This document shows, in pieces, positions 54,226 through 64,000 of a stretch of DNA of 64,000 nt. The notes under the pieces were generated by a model. The model did not search any database. It saw only the letters and a list, made by a program, of their open reading frames with translations, and was not told the origin of the DNA. The position numbers and the translations under genes are program-made. Source of the stretch: Shinisaurus crocodilurus (lineage: Eukaryota > Chordata > Lepidosauria > Squamata > Shinisauridae); NCBI GenBank assembly GCA_021292165.1, contig CM037879.1, forward strand, positions 24,039,817 to 24,103,816, read 5' to 3'. Every line of letters starts with the position of its first letter. Positions within the stretch are counted from its first letter, which is position 1.

Positions 54226-55671
54226 CCTGGCCACTTAGCAGTGCATTTGGAAGCAGCCCATTTTCACCGCTTCCCACCTACCGCATAAGGAGGAGTTGCT
54301 CTTTCACGTAACACAAAACAAACACACCAAATTTTATCTGCCAAATGTTAAGAGTTCCTGGAATTTGCCATATTTGGACATAATTGGCAAGGAGATTGAT
54401 AGCTGCCCCCGGCAGTGTGGCAGTAAGCCTGGAAGGACAATGTGATTTGTAAAGCTATTTTCCTGCAAGATAACAGCAAGGACTCCTGAGTAGGCTGGCA
54501 GGATGTGTGGGCTTCAGAGAACTCTGTAAGGCCCGCAAAGGAACAATCTCCAGCCCCAGAAACAATGTATGGTAACAAATTATCCTTTTCTAGCTTTTAG
54601 GATAAGTAGAGACCTCCTGTTTTAGTGCGTAGGAGGGCATGTGTGAATAGATTCCTGTATGCAACAGGGAGGAACAAAGTCCACTTTGTTACCACCAAGG
54701 AAGTGCTAAGTAGTATAGGCTTTTAATTAAAAACAATGGCGCTCTGAGTCACCATTAAGGAAAGAAAATTTCAGAAATTTCCCTTTTTCTTCTTTGTTTT
54801 CTGCTTAAGATTGAGACATTGTACAAAACGATCTTGAAGATTCCAAGAAAACACATCAGACATGACAAGGCCATAATATTCGCCATGGGAGATGAAAAAT
54901 TCACTCAGCAACTGAAACATTTGAGACATGGAACACAGAGTGGCTCACGTCCCCGTTATTATTACTGCTTGCAGTTACGTACACTTGTAGAACCCTGTGC
55001 CCAAGACACAAGTTTTGCTGTGTGATGGGCACAGGTGCAAAAAGAAATCATACAAAACCTAGAAACCAGGCAGATTTTCTGGGAACTAGTTTGGAGAGAT
55101 GGAGGGAGGGAGAAATACTTGCACCGGTGAGAGGACTCCTGTCCCGTCCCCCCCGCAACTCTCTTTCTTCTCTCCCCACCGCCTTTCTTCTACACAGTGC
55201 TTACTTTCGAGGTGTTGATAGGTTAGTGATTCCTAAATAATTATCCAGGAGCAACCAGAGTGGGCTTTTGTAGCATATCTGTGGAATATGTTATTTTTGA
55301 ATCACATATAAATGAAGGATGTCAAATCTGAGTTACAACTGAGGAAGGGGGCAGCTCAGTCGGAAAGTGTATTGATTTATGTGCTGGATTAACGAGGGCG
55401 GGGGCAGCTGACAAGAGGCAGCCTTCCTTATAAAGGACAGGACATCAGCACTGAGGGGAAAGAGCAGTGAAAATTGGCAAAATCAGGACATATCGTGATA
55501 AGGTCCAAAAAAGGAGATAATGAGGCTAAAAGCTGGGAAACAGTCTGGCCTTTTAAAGAGAAAAATATAACAGTTGACTTCTTCCCAGAGAGAGTAAAAT
55601 TAAAGTGTACAGCCACTAACTTCTCTAGGACAGGTCCTAGTTGATGAAAAGCTCCATGTAGGATTTGCAAT
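54226..55671. other. no recognised feature
   Basis: About 1.4 kb of unique-looking sequence. No exon or known repeat. Confidence 0.4.
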
Positions 55672-55900
55672 TAGCGTGGCACAGTGGTGAGAGTGTTGGA
55701 CTGGTACTCGGGAGCTCCGGGTTCTAGTCCCCCCTTGGCCACAAAGCTCACTGGGTGACTTTGGGCCAGTCACTGACTCTCAGCCTCACCTACCACACAG
55801 GGTTGTTGTGAGGATAAAATGGAGAGGAGGAGGATTATGTAAACCGCCTTGGGTTCCTTGCAGGTTCTTTTATAAATATAATAAAGAAAAAAATAAGAAA
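55672..55900 (+). repeat. MIR/CORE-like SINE
   Basis: TAGCGTGGCACAGTGGTGAG, GGGTTCTAGTCCCCCC, core and GGATTATGTAAACCGCCTTG present. The tail is shortened after CTTGCAGG and runs into an A-rich stretch. Confidence 0.9.
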
Positions 55901-56289
55901 AGAAATTAGAAATGAATTGCAAATCCTGCATGGTGCGTTTCAGCTACAGCTGGTCCTTAGAGCCAAAGTCCAGGGCCCCACAGCCCAGGGTATAGGAAAT
56001 GATCACCCAGAGGGTGACAACTGATGAGGGCATCAGAGCAGCAGAATCAGACGCCATTTTATTCCTGTTATGATGGTGCTATGATTTAAGTGAGCTTAAA
56101 ATGCAAAACTGCATGCTCAGAGTTTATGTTTTAAAAAATCAGGCTCGGCAAACCATGTAATACATGAAGAACGTAGAAGCAGTTGTAAAGCATAGAATGA
56201 CAGTTGTGGGGGTGGGTGAGAAGGAGAAACGTTAGTTGTGTTCTTCACAACGGAAGTAATACACGGGGCTGTCTTAAGGGGGCCCCATA
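55901..56289. other. no recognised feature
   Basis: Nothing recognised. Confidence 0.4.
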
Positions 56290-56520
56290 AGACCATTAAG
56301 TGCAGGTTCTAACATGACGTAGCCACACCACTGTTTTTCATACAGAGGAAAGCCCAGAAGAATGAGGGATAGGCCAGGGGCACCGTAAATCCTCTCCAGA
56401 CAGAGTGCCACAGAGAAGGTGCCACCACAGAAAAGGCCCTGCTCCACGGTGGTATCCAGAGCAGAGCCCTACCTGAAGATCTTAAATCCTGGGAGGGGAA
56501 GAGATACAGGAGAAGCACCT
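56290..56520 (-). mobile_element. L2-group LINE RT C-terminus fragment
   Basis: Minus frame reads SQDLRSSGRALLWIPPW, then SRAFSVVAPSLWHSVWRG, the same block as RSTSG..RGRAFSVVAPQLWN in the 22-kb copy. Confidence 0.75.
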
Positions 56521-56688
56521 GGCATTTATGTTTGGAATGTTATTAAAATTAAAATATGTTATTCAGAACACTCAATAATTTTTAAAATGTAGTTTTTTGC
56601 TGATTTACAGTGATAGCCACGTCATCCTTAGGGCCATCGCAAAATTTCTATCTGTGGTCCTACCTGAATTTATGCCTCCATTTATTAT

Positions 56689-56692
56689 ATTA

Positions 56693-56723
<31 letters not shown>

Positions 56724-56860
56724 TTTCATTTTTATACTGCCCAATAGCTGAAGCTCTCTGGGCGGTTTACAACAATTAACAAGACAGTCCCTGCCCGCAG
56801 GCTTACAATCTAAAAAGACACGACACACAAGGAAAAAGGAATGGGGAGGGAAGAAGGGGG
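56689..56860 (-). mobile_element. L2-group LINE 3' UTR end with (ATT/TTTA)n tail
   Basis: A run of ATT and TTTA units (56689-56726), then TTTTTATACTGCCCAATAGC and GAAGCTCTCTGGGCGG, reversed UTR end as at 36.68 kb. The microsatellite sits at the element's 3' terminus. Confidence 0.75.
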
Positions 56861-56999
56861 AATATTAATTAATACTTCTGGCAGGGCTGGTGGAATGGCC
56901 CTGCACTCCCTCTCATCTCCCTCCTCTCAGCCTGCTGGAATGGCTGCTGGTGGTGGCAGTTGAGGGAGGAGGAGCCTTCAGGAGGGAGGCCTTTCTGTG

Positions 57000-57255
57000 C
57001 ATCTTTAAAATAATTATAATACTTAACATTTGTATCACACTTTCAAGTGTTCAAAGCTTCACGTGCATTATCTAATTGTAACCCTTACAACAACAACAAC
57101 CCTGTAAGGTAGATCAGTATTACAGATGGGGGACTTGAGGCTGAGAGAGAGAGTGTGGCTTGCCTACCTAGTGAGTTCATGACAGAGGAGAGATTCAGCC
57201 AGGGACTTCCTGACTCATAGCTCAGTCTCTTAGCCGTTCTGCTACGCCACCTTGT
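57000..57255 (-). repeat. MIR-like SINE, older subfamily
   Basis: Minus strand: GGTGGCGTAGCAGAACGGC, a B-box-like CTGGCTGAATCTC, core with CTCAAGTCCCCCATCTG and CTACCTTACAGGGTTG, then GATAATGCACGTGAAGC, close to the MIR 3' end. Confidence 0.7.
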
Positions 57256-58159
57256 GAGGAAGAGCCCCTGCTTCTTACTGAGTTTGATTTGGTCAAGATT
57301 TCACTTCTAGTTGTTTTCAACATTTACGCGCAATGGAGTACGTAGCATTTCTGCCCACTGTTTGAACAGCAAAAGCAAAGGGGCTCACGCAGCTTGCCTG
57401 ACAACGTTGCTGTTTCCATTTTGTTCCAGTGACTTTTTACAGTCCCAATATCCTTACACAGAGGGCCAGTGCTGAGTTTACCCATAGGGCTTAGCAGTGA
57501 GTGTGTTCTTAGCTTCTACTGAAAGGCATTATCTGCGAGAGCTAGCGATTAATTGTCTACATCTGCATTTCCCACTTATATCCTTCCATGTCTACGGACC
57601 TTTGATGCATTTGCCTTTTCCCTAATGATGCTAAAGTCTCAATGAACATCCTTTTTCCTCAAATACACTAATGGTGCAGCTTTCGTCACAGAGGTTAATT
57701 TAGCAGATGTCTTGTAATGTAGCCTGGTTTAATTATTTCTAAAAAAATATATACCCTGTTATCTTTCTGCTTGGCACATACCGGATTGTGATTTATAGCA
57801 TAGCGTTCTGCAGAAGTGAGCAAAAAGATGACAGCTCCTTTATAGCTAGACAGCTGACTTGAAGCTCCTTGTTAGGGTGGCCATGTCTCCTACTTTACAA
57901 AGGTGTAAAGAGGTTACAAAGTACTATTTGAAGGTGTGTCAGGATAGTCGTCTGTTTGAAGATGCCCTTTGTTTGAAAAGCTGTCCAGTTTACAGAGAAA
58001 GAACCTTAAGAAGGGAGAACAGGGGCCCTTGGAGTTGCCCACCGACAGACAGCCACCTGCACAACCAACTGAGCAGCTGGTACACAGGGTCATCTGGTCA
58101 TAGTCATCCTCACTATGGTGAGATGCATTGTATTTCTATTTAAATTGTATTTCAATTTA
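57256..58159. other. no recognised feature
   Basis: Unique-looking sequence without an exon call. Confidence 0.4.
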
Positions 58160-59075
58160 AAGCTCTACCTCTCCTTCAAGTCCTCACCGAGGTTGGCTGT
58201 TGAGACCAAGTGCCTGGAGTCAGTGGGTGGCTGGATGGGAAGTAACATGCTGAGGCTGAACCCTGACAAGACCGAGGTACTTCTGGTGGGGGACAAGGGG
58301 AGGTATGGGGATGTTGACCTGGTGCTGAATGGGGTACATTTGCTCCTGAAGGACCAGGTCCGCAGCTTGGGGGTCATTCTAGACTCCCAGCTGTCCATGG
58401 AGGCTCAGGTGTCAGCTGTGAGCCGGGCGGCGCTGTATCAACTCCACCTGATACGGCAGCTGCACCCCTACCTTCCTAATCATCTGCTCCCATCAGTGGT
58501 TCATGCCTTGGTCTCCTCTCGCCTAGACTGCTGTAATGCGTTGTACGTGGGGTTACCCTGGAAGATGGTTCGGAAGCTACAGCTGGTATAGATCACATCA
58601 CGCCAGTGCTCAAGGAGCTGCACTGGCTACCAGTTGTTTGCCGAGCTGAATTCAAGGTGTTCGTTTTGACCTTTAAAACCCTATATGGCTCTGGTCCAGT
58701 TTATCTCAAGGAGCGTCTCCAGCAACATCAAGTAGATCAATAAGATCCACCACGGATGGCCTTCTCCTTGTCCCATCAGTCAGAGCAGCCAAGCAGGAGG
58801 GGACTAGGAAGAGGGCCTTTTCTGTGGCGGCCCCCAAACTGTGGAACTCTCTCCCCAGTGACCTCCGCCATGCCCCCTCTTTGATGAGCTTTCGCCGTTC
58901 ATTAAAAACATGGCTTTTCAGGAGGGAATATGGGGTGGGTTAGGATTTTAACATTTGATACTGTTTTAAGTGTATTTTAATCTGTTTTGTTTCATTGTAC
59001 GTTGCACATTGCCCAGAGTGGCCAGGTACCGGCTAGATGGGCGATTTAGAAATACATTAATTAATTAATTGTAGT
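58160..59075 (+). mobile_element. L2-group LINE RT C-terminal half and 3' UTR
   Basis: The frame 58160-58590 reads MLRLNPDKTEVLLVG (downstream of the catalytic motif), LGVILDSQLSMEAQVSAVSR, then HALVSSRLDCCNALYVGLPW. The expected QNAAARLL segment is deleted at about 58590 and the frame shifts. Similarity resumes as HITPVLKELHWLPVVCRAEF, VFVLTFKTLYGSGPVYLKER and a FSVAAPKLWNSL-like block. The UTR ends GGCTAGATGGGCGATTTAG with an ATTAATTAATTA tail. Confidence 0.85.
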
Positions 59076-60599
59076 CACAATTTCTGAATTTGCATGTATA
59101 TACAAATTTTATATATTTTATGCCAGCATGTGCTCTCTTTTGTGGCAGTGTGCAAGTGGTCGCCCTGTCCTTTGTGCTGATGGAGAAGAGAGGAAAAGGA
59201 AGAGGAGATAGTGGACTGTGAAAGGCTTTAGGAATAGTGTGAGTGGGATGGGTATGTCTGTGAGCCAATGCCTACTTTTGTATATGAATGAAGGCAAATG
59301 GAAAGGAATTGAATTTTGGGTTGGTGAATCAGGAAAATCTGATGGGTTCAAGTTGGGGAGCCCTAAGGGATAACTCAGCACAGGGCTCTGCCTGTGGCCC
59401 TGGCCTTACCCCGTGGAGTTATTAGCATTCTGGTTAATCCAGCCCTGCCTAAAGTGGTCCAGGATGACTCTCAGAACAAGTAGAAAGAGATTACGTATAT
59501 CACAAGTATCTGTTAGCACTTAATTCTGGAGGCAAGAGGAGAATTCTAAGGAATTCAGTTTCCCCTCTCTCGATTTATCTTTATGAAAGTCCTACACAGA
59601 ATACATGAGCCTCATGAGACAACCAAGGCAAACATTTGTACGTTGTCAGACTTGATATGCTGAAAGCCACCACTTGCTTGCAACCGTGTTCCTTCTGTGG
59701 GAACTGAAATGCACCTTGGAATATTTATTATACATGGCTAATGTAGGTACACAATCTTTGCTTGTTGTAACTTCCCAAAACTGTCCTGTGCATAAAGGAA
59801 ACATAATAACGGGAATTGGCAGAAGGGCAATTTGTTGTGTCTCTTCTGCTAACTGAAATGTTAATGTGATAATTGACTGCAGTAGTTATGGCTCGTACTA
59901 ATAAGAAGACAAAAACAATGAGATTCTGAACTTTACTGAGAGATGTGGTATTTTCCTCCCTCATTTAACAGCCTGTAAATAGTCCTCAGAGAATTTGCTT
60001 TGTGTCATTCTCAAGAATTGCATTCATGTCTTTCCACAGCACTGCCCTGTTTTTGCTTTCACTTCAGGACAATAAGATAAATTAGGTCTGTATTTGTATG
60101 TTATTTTTCTTTTTCTTGACCTTAGCAATAACTGCTCACCATCTGGAGCCAGGGCTGGCCTTCAGCCTGTTTGTAGCCTAGGCAAAAAAAAAGTTTAAAA
60201 GATACCCCTTTCCACATCATATTTCAATGATTCCTTTTGTTAGAATATATATATATATATTATGTCTTGAGGGATCCAACTCCAGCTGGTAAAAATAAAA
60301 CACAGCACACACAGAGAGAGAGAGAGAGAGAGATTTAAAATATGTTAATATTTTATGTTAGATGTCCAAGGACTTTTGCAGATAACTTATTATCAGGGTC
60401 AGCATTACAGTATCATCTAATATATAACATCTGCTTTAGCAAATCAGACCTGATCTGCAAAACATAATTGCATCTGGCACACAATTAGCTTGGGGAAAGA
60501 GTCTTAGTGTTCATCTGCATGGAGCTTTTCCCTAGAATTGGATGCCCTCATTCCTACATCGAATCCCCACAATCTCCTGAGATGAGGGATGGGGGAGAA
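59076..60599. other. no recognised feature
   Basis: Contains (AT)n at about 60247-60260 and (AG)n at about 60313-60332. No exon or interspersed repeat recognised. Confidence 0.4.
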
Positions 60600-60945
60600 T
60601 TCCTTTCGGTCTGCATTTTTAAGTGAACCTACCGAATTCACATTTCCTGGATTGATATGTGGATTGGAACGCAGCTATCCTTCAGATTATGCACCTCTCT
60701 GAATTTTGCAATGCAGTTCTCAGTTCAAAAAATGCATATGGAAATGTGTATTTTAGGGAAAATTTAGTACACACGCGTATTTTAAGGGACAGTGCATACC
60801 AAAATAAATGCCCATTTTTGTGAGGGTTTTTTTTATTATTGCAAACTGATGCAGAAACAAGACAAAATGGGTTTGTGATTAAACACATACAAAACAGGCA
60901 CCGATCGGAAATAGACTGATTCATCCATCCCTACCTGAGATAAGA
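60600..60945. repeat. unclassified 'TAGGGATG' repeat, reverse of 6.99 kb
   Basis: GGTCTGCATTTTTAAGTGAA, CTCTGAATTTTGCAATGCAG, GTGTATTTTAGGG, AATAGACTGATTCATCC and ATCCCTA. The best of the three copies for the right end. Confidence 0.65.
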
Positions 60946-61004
60946 CTTGTGTTGGACTCCCACACATTGCATAGTAGTCAGGGACAATTTCAGAGCTCTC
61001 CTGA

Positions 61005-61203
61005 GTACTTAGGAACATAGGAAGCTTCCTTGTACAGAGTGAGACCATTGGGCCATCTAGCCCAGTATTGTCGGCACTGACTGGCAGGAGGTCTCCAGGG
61101 TTTCAGGGAGAATTCTTTTCTAGTCCTTCCTGGAGTACCTGGGGATTGAACCTGGGACCTTCTACATGCAAAGCAGGTGCTCTGCCACTGGGATACGGCT
61201 CCT
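61005..61203 (-). repeat. tRNA-Ala-like SINE, full length
   Basis: Reading the minus strand: GTGGCAGAGCACCTGCTTTG (A box), AGGTCCCAGGTTCAATCCCC (B box), GAGAATTCTCCCTGAAACCC body, CTAGATGGCCCAATGGTCTC and GGAAGCTTCCTATGTTCC at the tail. It has the most complete tail of this SINE in the window. Confidence 0.88.
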
Positions 61204-61595
61204 CCCTTGCTTGTTTTGATGTGTTCCTGTGAGGCTTTCCTTGCCATGTGATATGGCTTTTTAGGGAGCTCATCTCCCATTCTTCTAGTTGCATAATAAG
61301 ATACCAATTTAAATTGGAAAAGGCAGAAGTTCCCATATTTCAGAGTTTTGTTTTGTTTTTCATAAAAAAGGGGAGTGCTACATTTAACTGTGCTCGCATA
61401 TTTTGTTGTTGTTGATAACACACAAACTTCTCAGGACATGTTCATATTCCAAACTTAAGCCATGTTTAAAATTGGTTGAATTGCCATGGCTGCTAACCAA
61501 GGAATTCTGGGGGTTGTAGTTCTGTAGCTAGGGATCTCTATCAAATTACTCTTCATGCCCTCACAAGTCACAACACTACAGATCTCAGTGGCTTT

Positions 61596-61633
61596 GGGGT
61601 GAAGACATGACCATTGGGGTGAAGACATGACCA
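61596..61633. repeat. 18-bp tandem duplication
   Basis: GGGGTGAAGACATGACCA occurs twice, separated by TT, directly before a MIR-like SINE. Confidence 0.9.
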
Positions 61634-61880
61634 GCGTGGCGTAGTGGTTAGAGTGTTGGATTGGGACTCGGGAGATCTGGGTTCTAGTCCCCACTTGGCC
61701 CACGAAGCTCCCTGGGTGACTTTGGGCCAGTCACGGTCTCTCAGCCTAACCTACCTCACAGGGTTGTTGTGAGGATAAAATGGAGAGGAGGAGGAGGATT
61801 ATGTAAGCCGCCTTGGGTTCCTTGCAGGAAAAAAGGCGGGGTATAAATATAATAAATAAATAAATAATAAATAAATAAAT
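61633..61880 (+). repeat. MIR/CORE-like SINE, full length
   Basis: GCGTGGCGTAGTGGTTAGAG through GGGGTATAAATATAATAAAT and an AATAAATAA tail. One of the best-preserved copies. Confidence 0.92.
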
Positions 61881-62568
61881 CAGTTTCAAACCCTCCTAAA
61901 CCAGTGAGATTGAAAAACTTTTTCAGTAAACCTGAACCACTAAATGTTTTATGTACAAACATATCAACTATTATGTGGCCAGCTGTCCTGTGGTATTCTA
62001 TCTCCTTCCTCTACTCAATTTTTAAACAAATTATGTTTAACTTGCTATGCTATCGGGCAGGGATGTTGAAGAGTCCTTGGTCTCGAGTCACGAGTCGAGT
62101 CACGAGTCTTTGGACCCAAGTCTCGAGTCCGAGTCTGAGTCCTTGGTCCAAAATGGTGACTCACGAGTCACGAGTCACGAGTCACTCCCAAAGCTGACTC
62201 CACGAGTCCCTATTAAAATCCATGGGGGGTTTTCCCAACAAAATAAGGCTACTTCAGATGTGTGGTTTAAATAAATTCTAGGCACAAGTGTGCCTTTTTA
62301 TTTCAAAATTCTGCAACTGATTTTGGCAAGAACAGACCAGGCAGAAAAACCCAAAATAACCAGGCAGGCAGAGGAGGCAGGGAACCCCAAAGCAGGCAGG
62401 CAGAGGCCTTTGTCTTGGACAATTCAACTGTTGAACTGGTCAAGAAGAGACCAGGCAGGCAGAGGAAGCTGGGAACCCCAGACAGGCAGGCAGAGGCAGC
62501 CAAACCCAAAATGTCTGAAAGGTTGCATTTTAGAAAAATGATTTTAAAAAATAAACTTGCTGTACTTC

Positions 62569-62853
62569 CTAAAACTTATCCATGTTGCATTTGAGGAACA
62601 TGATTTTTTCTAAATGTTTGGCCCCCATTCTGGAACGGTGAGATCTCATCACAATTCCACCCTCACTGAACACCCGCTCCACTGGTGATGGACTCGCTGG
62701 AACCAGAAACACACTCAGAGCAGCCACACAGAGTAATCTCAGGTCCTTCTTCTGCCTCTCCCAAGTATGCAACACATCAATCAAAATAAATCTTGACACA
62801 CTGTTGGGGCTGCACTCCTGGTAGCCGTCCATAGTGGCCGAGCAGTGGCACAC
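62569..62853 (-). pseudogene. hAT transposase, C-terminal dimerisation region
   Basis: The frame ends with LRLLCVAALSVFLVPASPSP, then VERVFSEGGIVMRSHRSRMG and HLEKIMFLKC. This is the hAT C-terminal dimerisation domain, with P-A-S..ER-FS.GG and the LEKIMFLK helix near the stop. The domain brings transposase monomers together. Only about 94 codons are open; the catalytic core and zinc-finger N-terminus are absent from the 1-kb element, so this is an internally deleted, non-autonomous copy. Confidence 0.88.
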
Positions 62854-62913
62854 CTCGCTTCCATGCGCTCTTCGCCGGCAATCACGCTCCTCTCCACTCC
62901 TTCTGGCACAGCC

Positions 62914-63060
62914 CAGGGATGTTGAAGAGTCCTTGGTCTCGAGTCCCGAGTCGAGTCTCGAGTCCCATTAAAAATATTGGGACTCGAGTCCGAGTCGAGT
63001 CAGAGGGGGGACTCAGTCCGACTCACGAGTCGAGTCCCCGAGTCCGAGTCCCCATCCCTG
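62914..63060. mobile_element. short palindromic copy of the hAT ends within the 1-kb element
   Basis: Starts again with CAGGGATGTTGAAGAGTCC (as at 62058), passes through CATTAAAAATATTGGGACTC as a centre, and ends at the shared right terminus CATCCCTG. The flank before 62914 (GCACAGCC) does not match CTATCGGG, so it is not an independent insertion with its own duplication. Confidence 0.75.
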
Positions 63061-63191
63061 CTATCGGGTCCAATTTACCGCTATTGAAATGAATAGGAAA
63101 GTGAAACTATGCAATGCCTAAATATGGTAGGGAGAATAACTTAGTATTTTGTCTGTATCATAAATTTCTTTTTTTTCTTTTTCTTTTTCTT

Positions 63192-63213
63192 TGTGTGTGT
63201 GTGTGTGTGTGTG
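63192..63213. repeat. (TG)n microsatellite
   Basis: Eleven TG units. Confidence 0.9.
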
Positions 63214-63668
63214 GTTATAACACTTCAAGAGCATGGAATACATCTTTTTTCTTTCTTTGGAAAAAATTTTTTTTTAAAGAATTTTAATCATAAAAACAAA
63301 CAAACACAAAAACAACAAACAATAAACAAAGTTAAAGTGGACTTCCAATCTTCTCCACAGCTTATAAGCAACCACAGTTATTCTTAAAACATTTTCTGTT
63401 AACCAAAGATCACTTCCAGTTATGGCAAAAAAAAAAAAAAAACCCAAAAAGGACAAACACAAGAGGTCTCCACCCTCCCCAAATATAGATCAACTATTTA
63501 ATCTAGTTTAAATTCAACATTTATGAATAAACCAAAACAAAGAAAACCTATAGTTTCATTTAATAATGTCTTTGAAAAAAAAAATTCTGTGCACCCCATT
63601 ACAAAGCACTGCAGGGCTCCCTTGGACCCAGGGAGTAAATGTTACCCTAGCAGATAAGTACACTAGCG
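63214..63668. other. no recognised feature
   Basis: AT-rich with A-runs. Nothing else recognised. Confidence 0.4.
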
Positions 63669-63804
63669 CAGGGGTAAGGAACACCCTGCCTTCCAGATAT
63701 TTCAGACTACAATTCCCACCAGCCCCAGCCAGCATGGCCAATGGTCAAGGATTGTGGGTGTTGTGGACCGAAACATCTGGAAGGTATCAGATTGCCTACC
63801 CCTG
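63669..63804. mobile_element. hAT MITE (CAGGGGTAAGGAAC type), 136 bp
   Basis: CAGGGGTAAGGAACACCCTG and GATTGCCTACCCCTG; interior CTTCCAGATATTTCAGACTA and CATCTGGAAGG inverse. Flanks do not match, so it is an older insertion or a damaged flank. Confidence 0.8.
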
Positions 63805-64000
63805 TGCCATGGGGTTAATTCTGCTCCAAAATTTAGCTTTATCTTGACACATTTCTTGCACATTCTCATATTTTTTATTATTATTATTATGCAAACTTGC
63901 AACACTGATTTCTTATTTGTAATGTTCTTTGGGCGGAAACACCTTTTAGGCTATTGGGGTATACTGGATCCCTTCTAATGTTTACTACAAGCCCAATATT

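Larger units (their letters stand above)
62058..63060 (-). mobile_element. 1-kb hAT transposon with GAGTC-rich ends
   Basis: Ends CAGGGATG and CATCCCTG, perfect 8-bp duplication CTATCGGG at 62050-62057 and 63061-63068. The left 165 bp holds about a dozen GAGTC pentamers, mostly as CGAGTC, and the right end has a similar set; such subterminal motifs are typical transposase-binding arrays in hAT elements. The minus strand carries a transposase C-terminus. The right end includes an extra copy of the left-end sequence at 62914. Degenerate CAGGCAGGCAGAGG repeats lie at 62361-62500. Confidence 0.92.

Noticed and set aside
61130..61203. A functional tRNA-Ala gene
   Set aside because: A and B boxes are present, but the acceptor stem does not close, the sequence runs on into a SINE body, and several diverged copies exist.
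61596..61633. The 18-bp tandem repeat as a target duplication of the SINE at 61633
   Set aside because: Both copies lie on the same side of the SINE, and the 3' flank has no third copy.
62058..62220. A satellite or CRISPR-like array because of the repeated GAGTC motif
   Set aside because: Spacing is irregular, the motif is only five bases, and a matching array lies at the other end of the same hAT element.
1..64000. BovB/RTE LINEs and Sauria-type SINEs, common in many squamates
   Set aside because: I saw no sequence matching their diagnostic ends, so none is called. Absence in one window says little about the genome.

Overview
The window looks like non-coding nuclear DNA of a vertebrate, most likely a squamate reptile (lizard or snake). 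The reasons are the repeat set: CR1 LINEs with ATTCTATG octamer tails, L2-type LINEs, many MIR/CORE-like SINEs, a tRNA-Ala-like SINE with an L2-like tail, a 5S-rRNA-headed SINE, and many hAT and mariner-type MITEs. This assignment rests on remembered repeat sequences and was not searched. I found no host protein-coding exon, tRNA gene, rRNA gene or CRISPR array. The sequence could be an intron or a gene desert.

Layout: 0-9 kb holds two large palindromes (1.07-1.50 and 1.64-1.93 kb), a CR1 copy with an open reverse-transcriptase C-terminus (2.76-3.75 kb), a mariner-type MITE (5.9 kb), and an L2 3' end whose tail is inverted-duplicated (7.5-8.1 kb). 8.8-13 kb carries another mariner MITE, three hAT MITEs, an L2 copy split by a SINE, and a CR1 3' end. 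13-20.7 kb is poor in recognisable repeats. 20.7-28 kb has hAT MITEs, an L2 RT fragment with a single stop, and a CR1 5' end with the start of ORF1. At 29.8-31.3 kb sits a minus-strand non-LTR retrotransposon with an uninterrupted RT ORF ending in a C2H2 zinc finger. Two more pieces that appear to belong to the same family lie at 9.94 kb (3' tail) and 42.4 kb (region before the RT). 32-36 kb has two copies of a SINE whose 5S-rRNA head is joined to a CR1 3' tail. 38-52 kb is dense in nested hAT, SINE and LINE copies. 50.2-50.9 kb is a non-repeat block that might be conserved regulatory DNA. 52-61 kb has L2 remnants and SINEs. At 62.06-63.06 kb there is a 1-kb hAT element with a decayed transposase C-terminus, GAGTC-rich ends and a perfect 8-bp target duplication.

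How the parts relate: no genes work together here. The relationships are between parasites and their suppliers. SINE tails match the LINEs that probably mobilise them (5S head on CR1 tail; tRNA head on L2-like tail). Twelve small hAT copies have 8-bp target duplications, nearly all with a central TA, which points to one transposase type. Several copies sit inside others, so relative ages can be read off.

Limits: all alignments were by eye. Family names are given only where diagnostic motifs are visible, and boundaries of degraded repeats are approximate.
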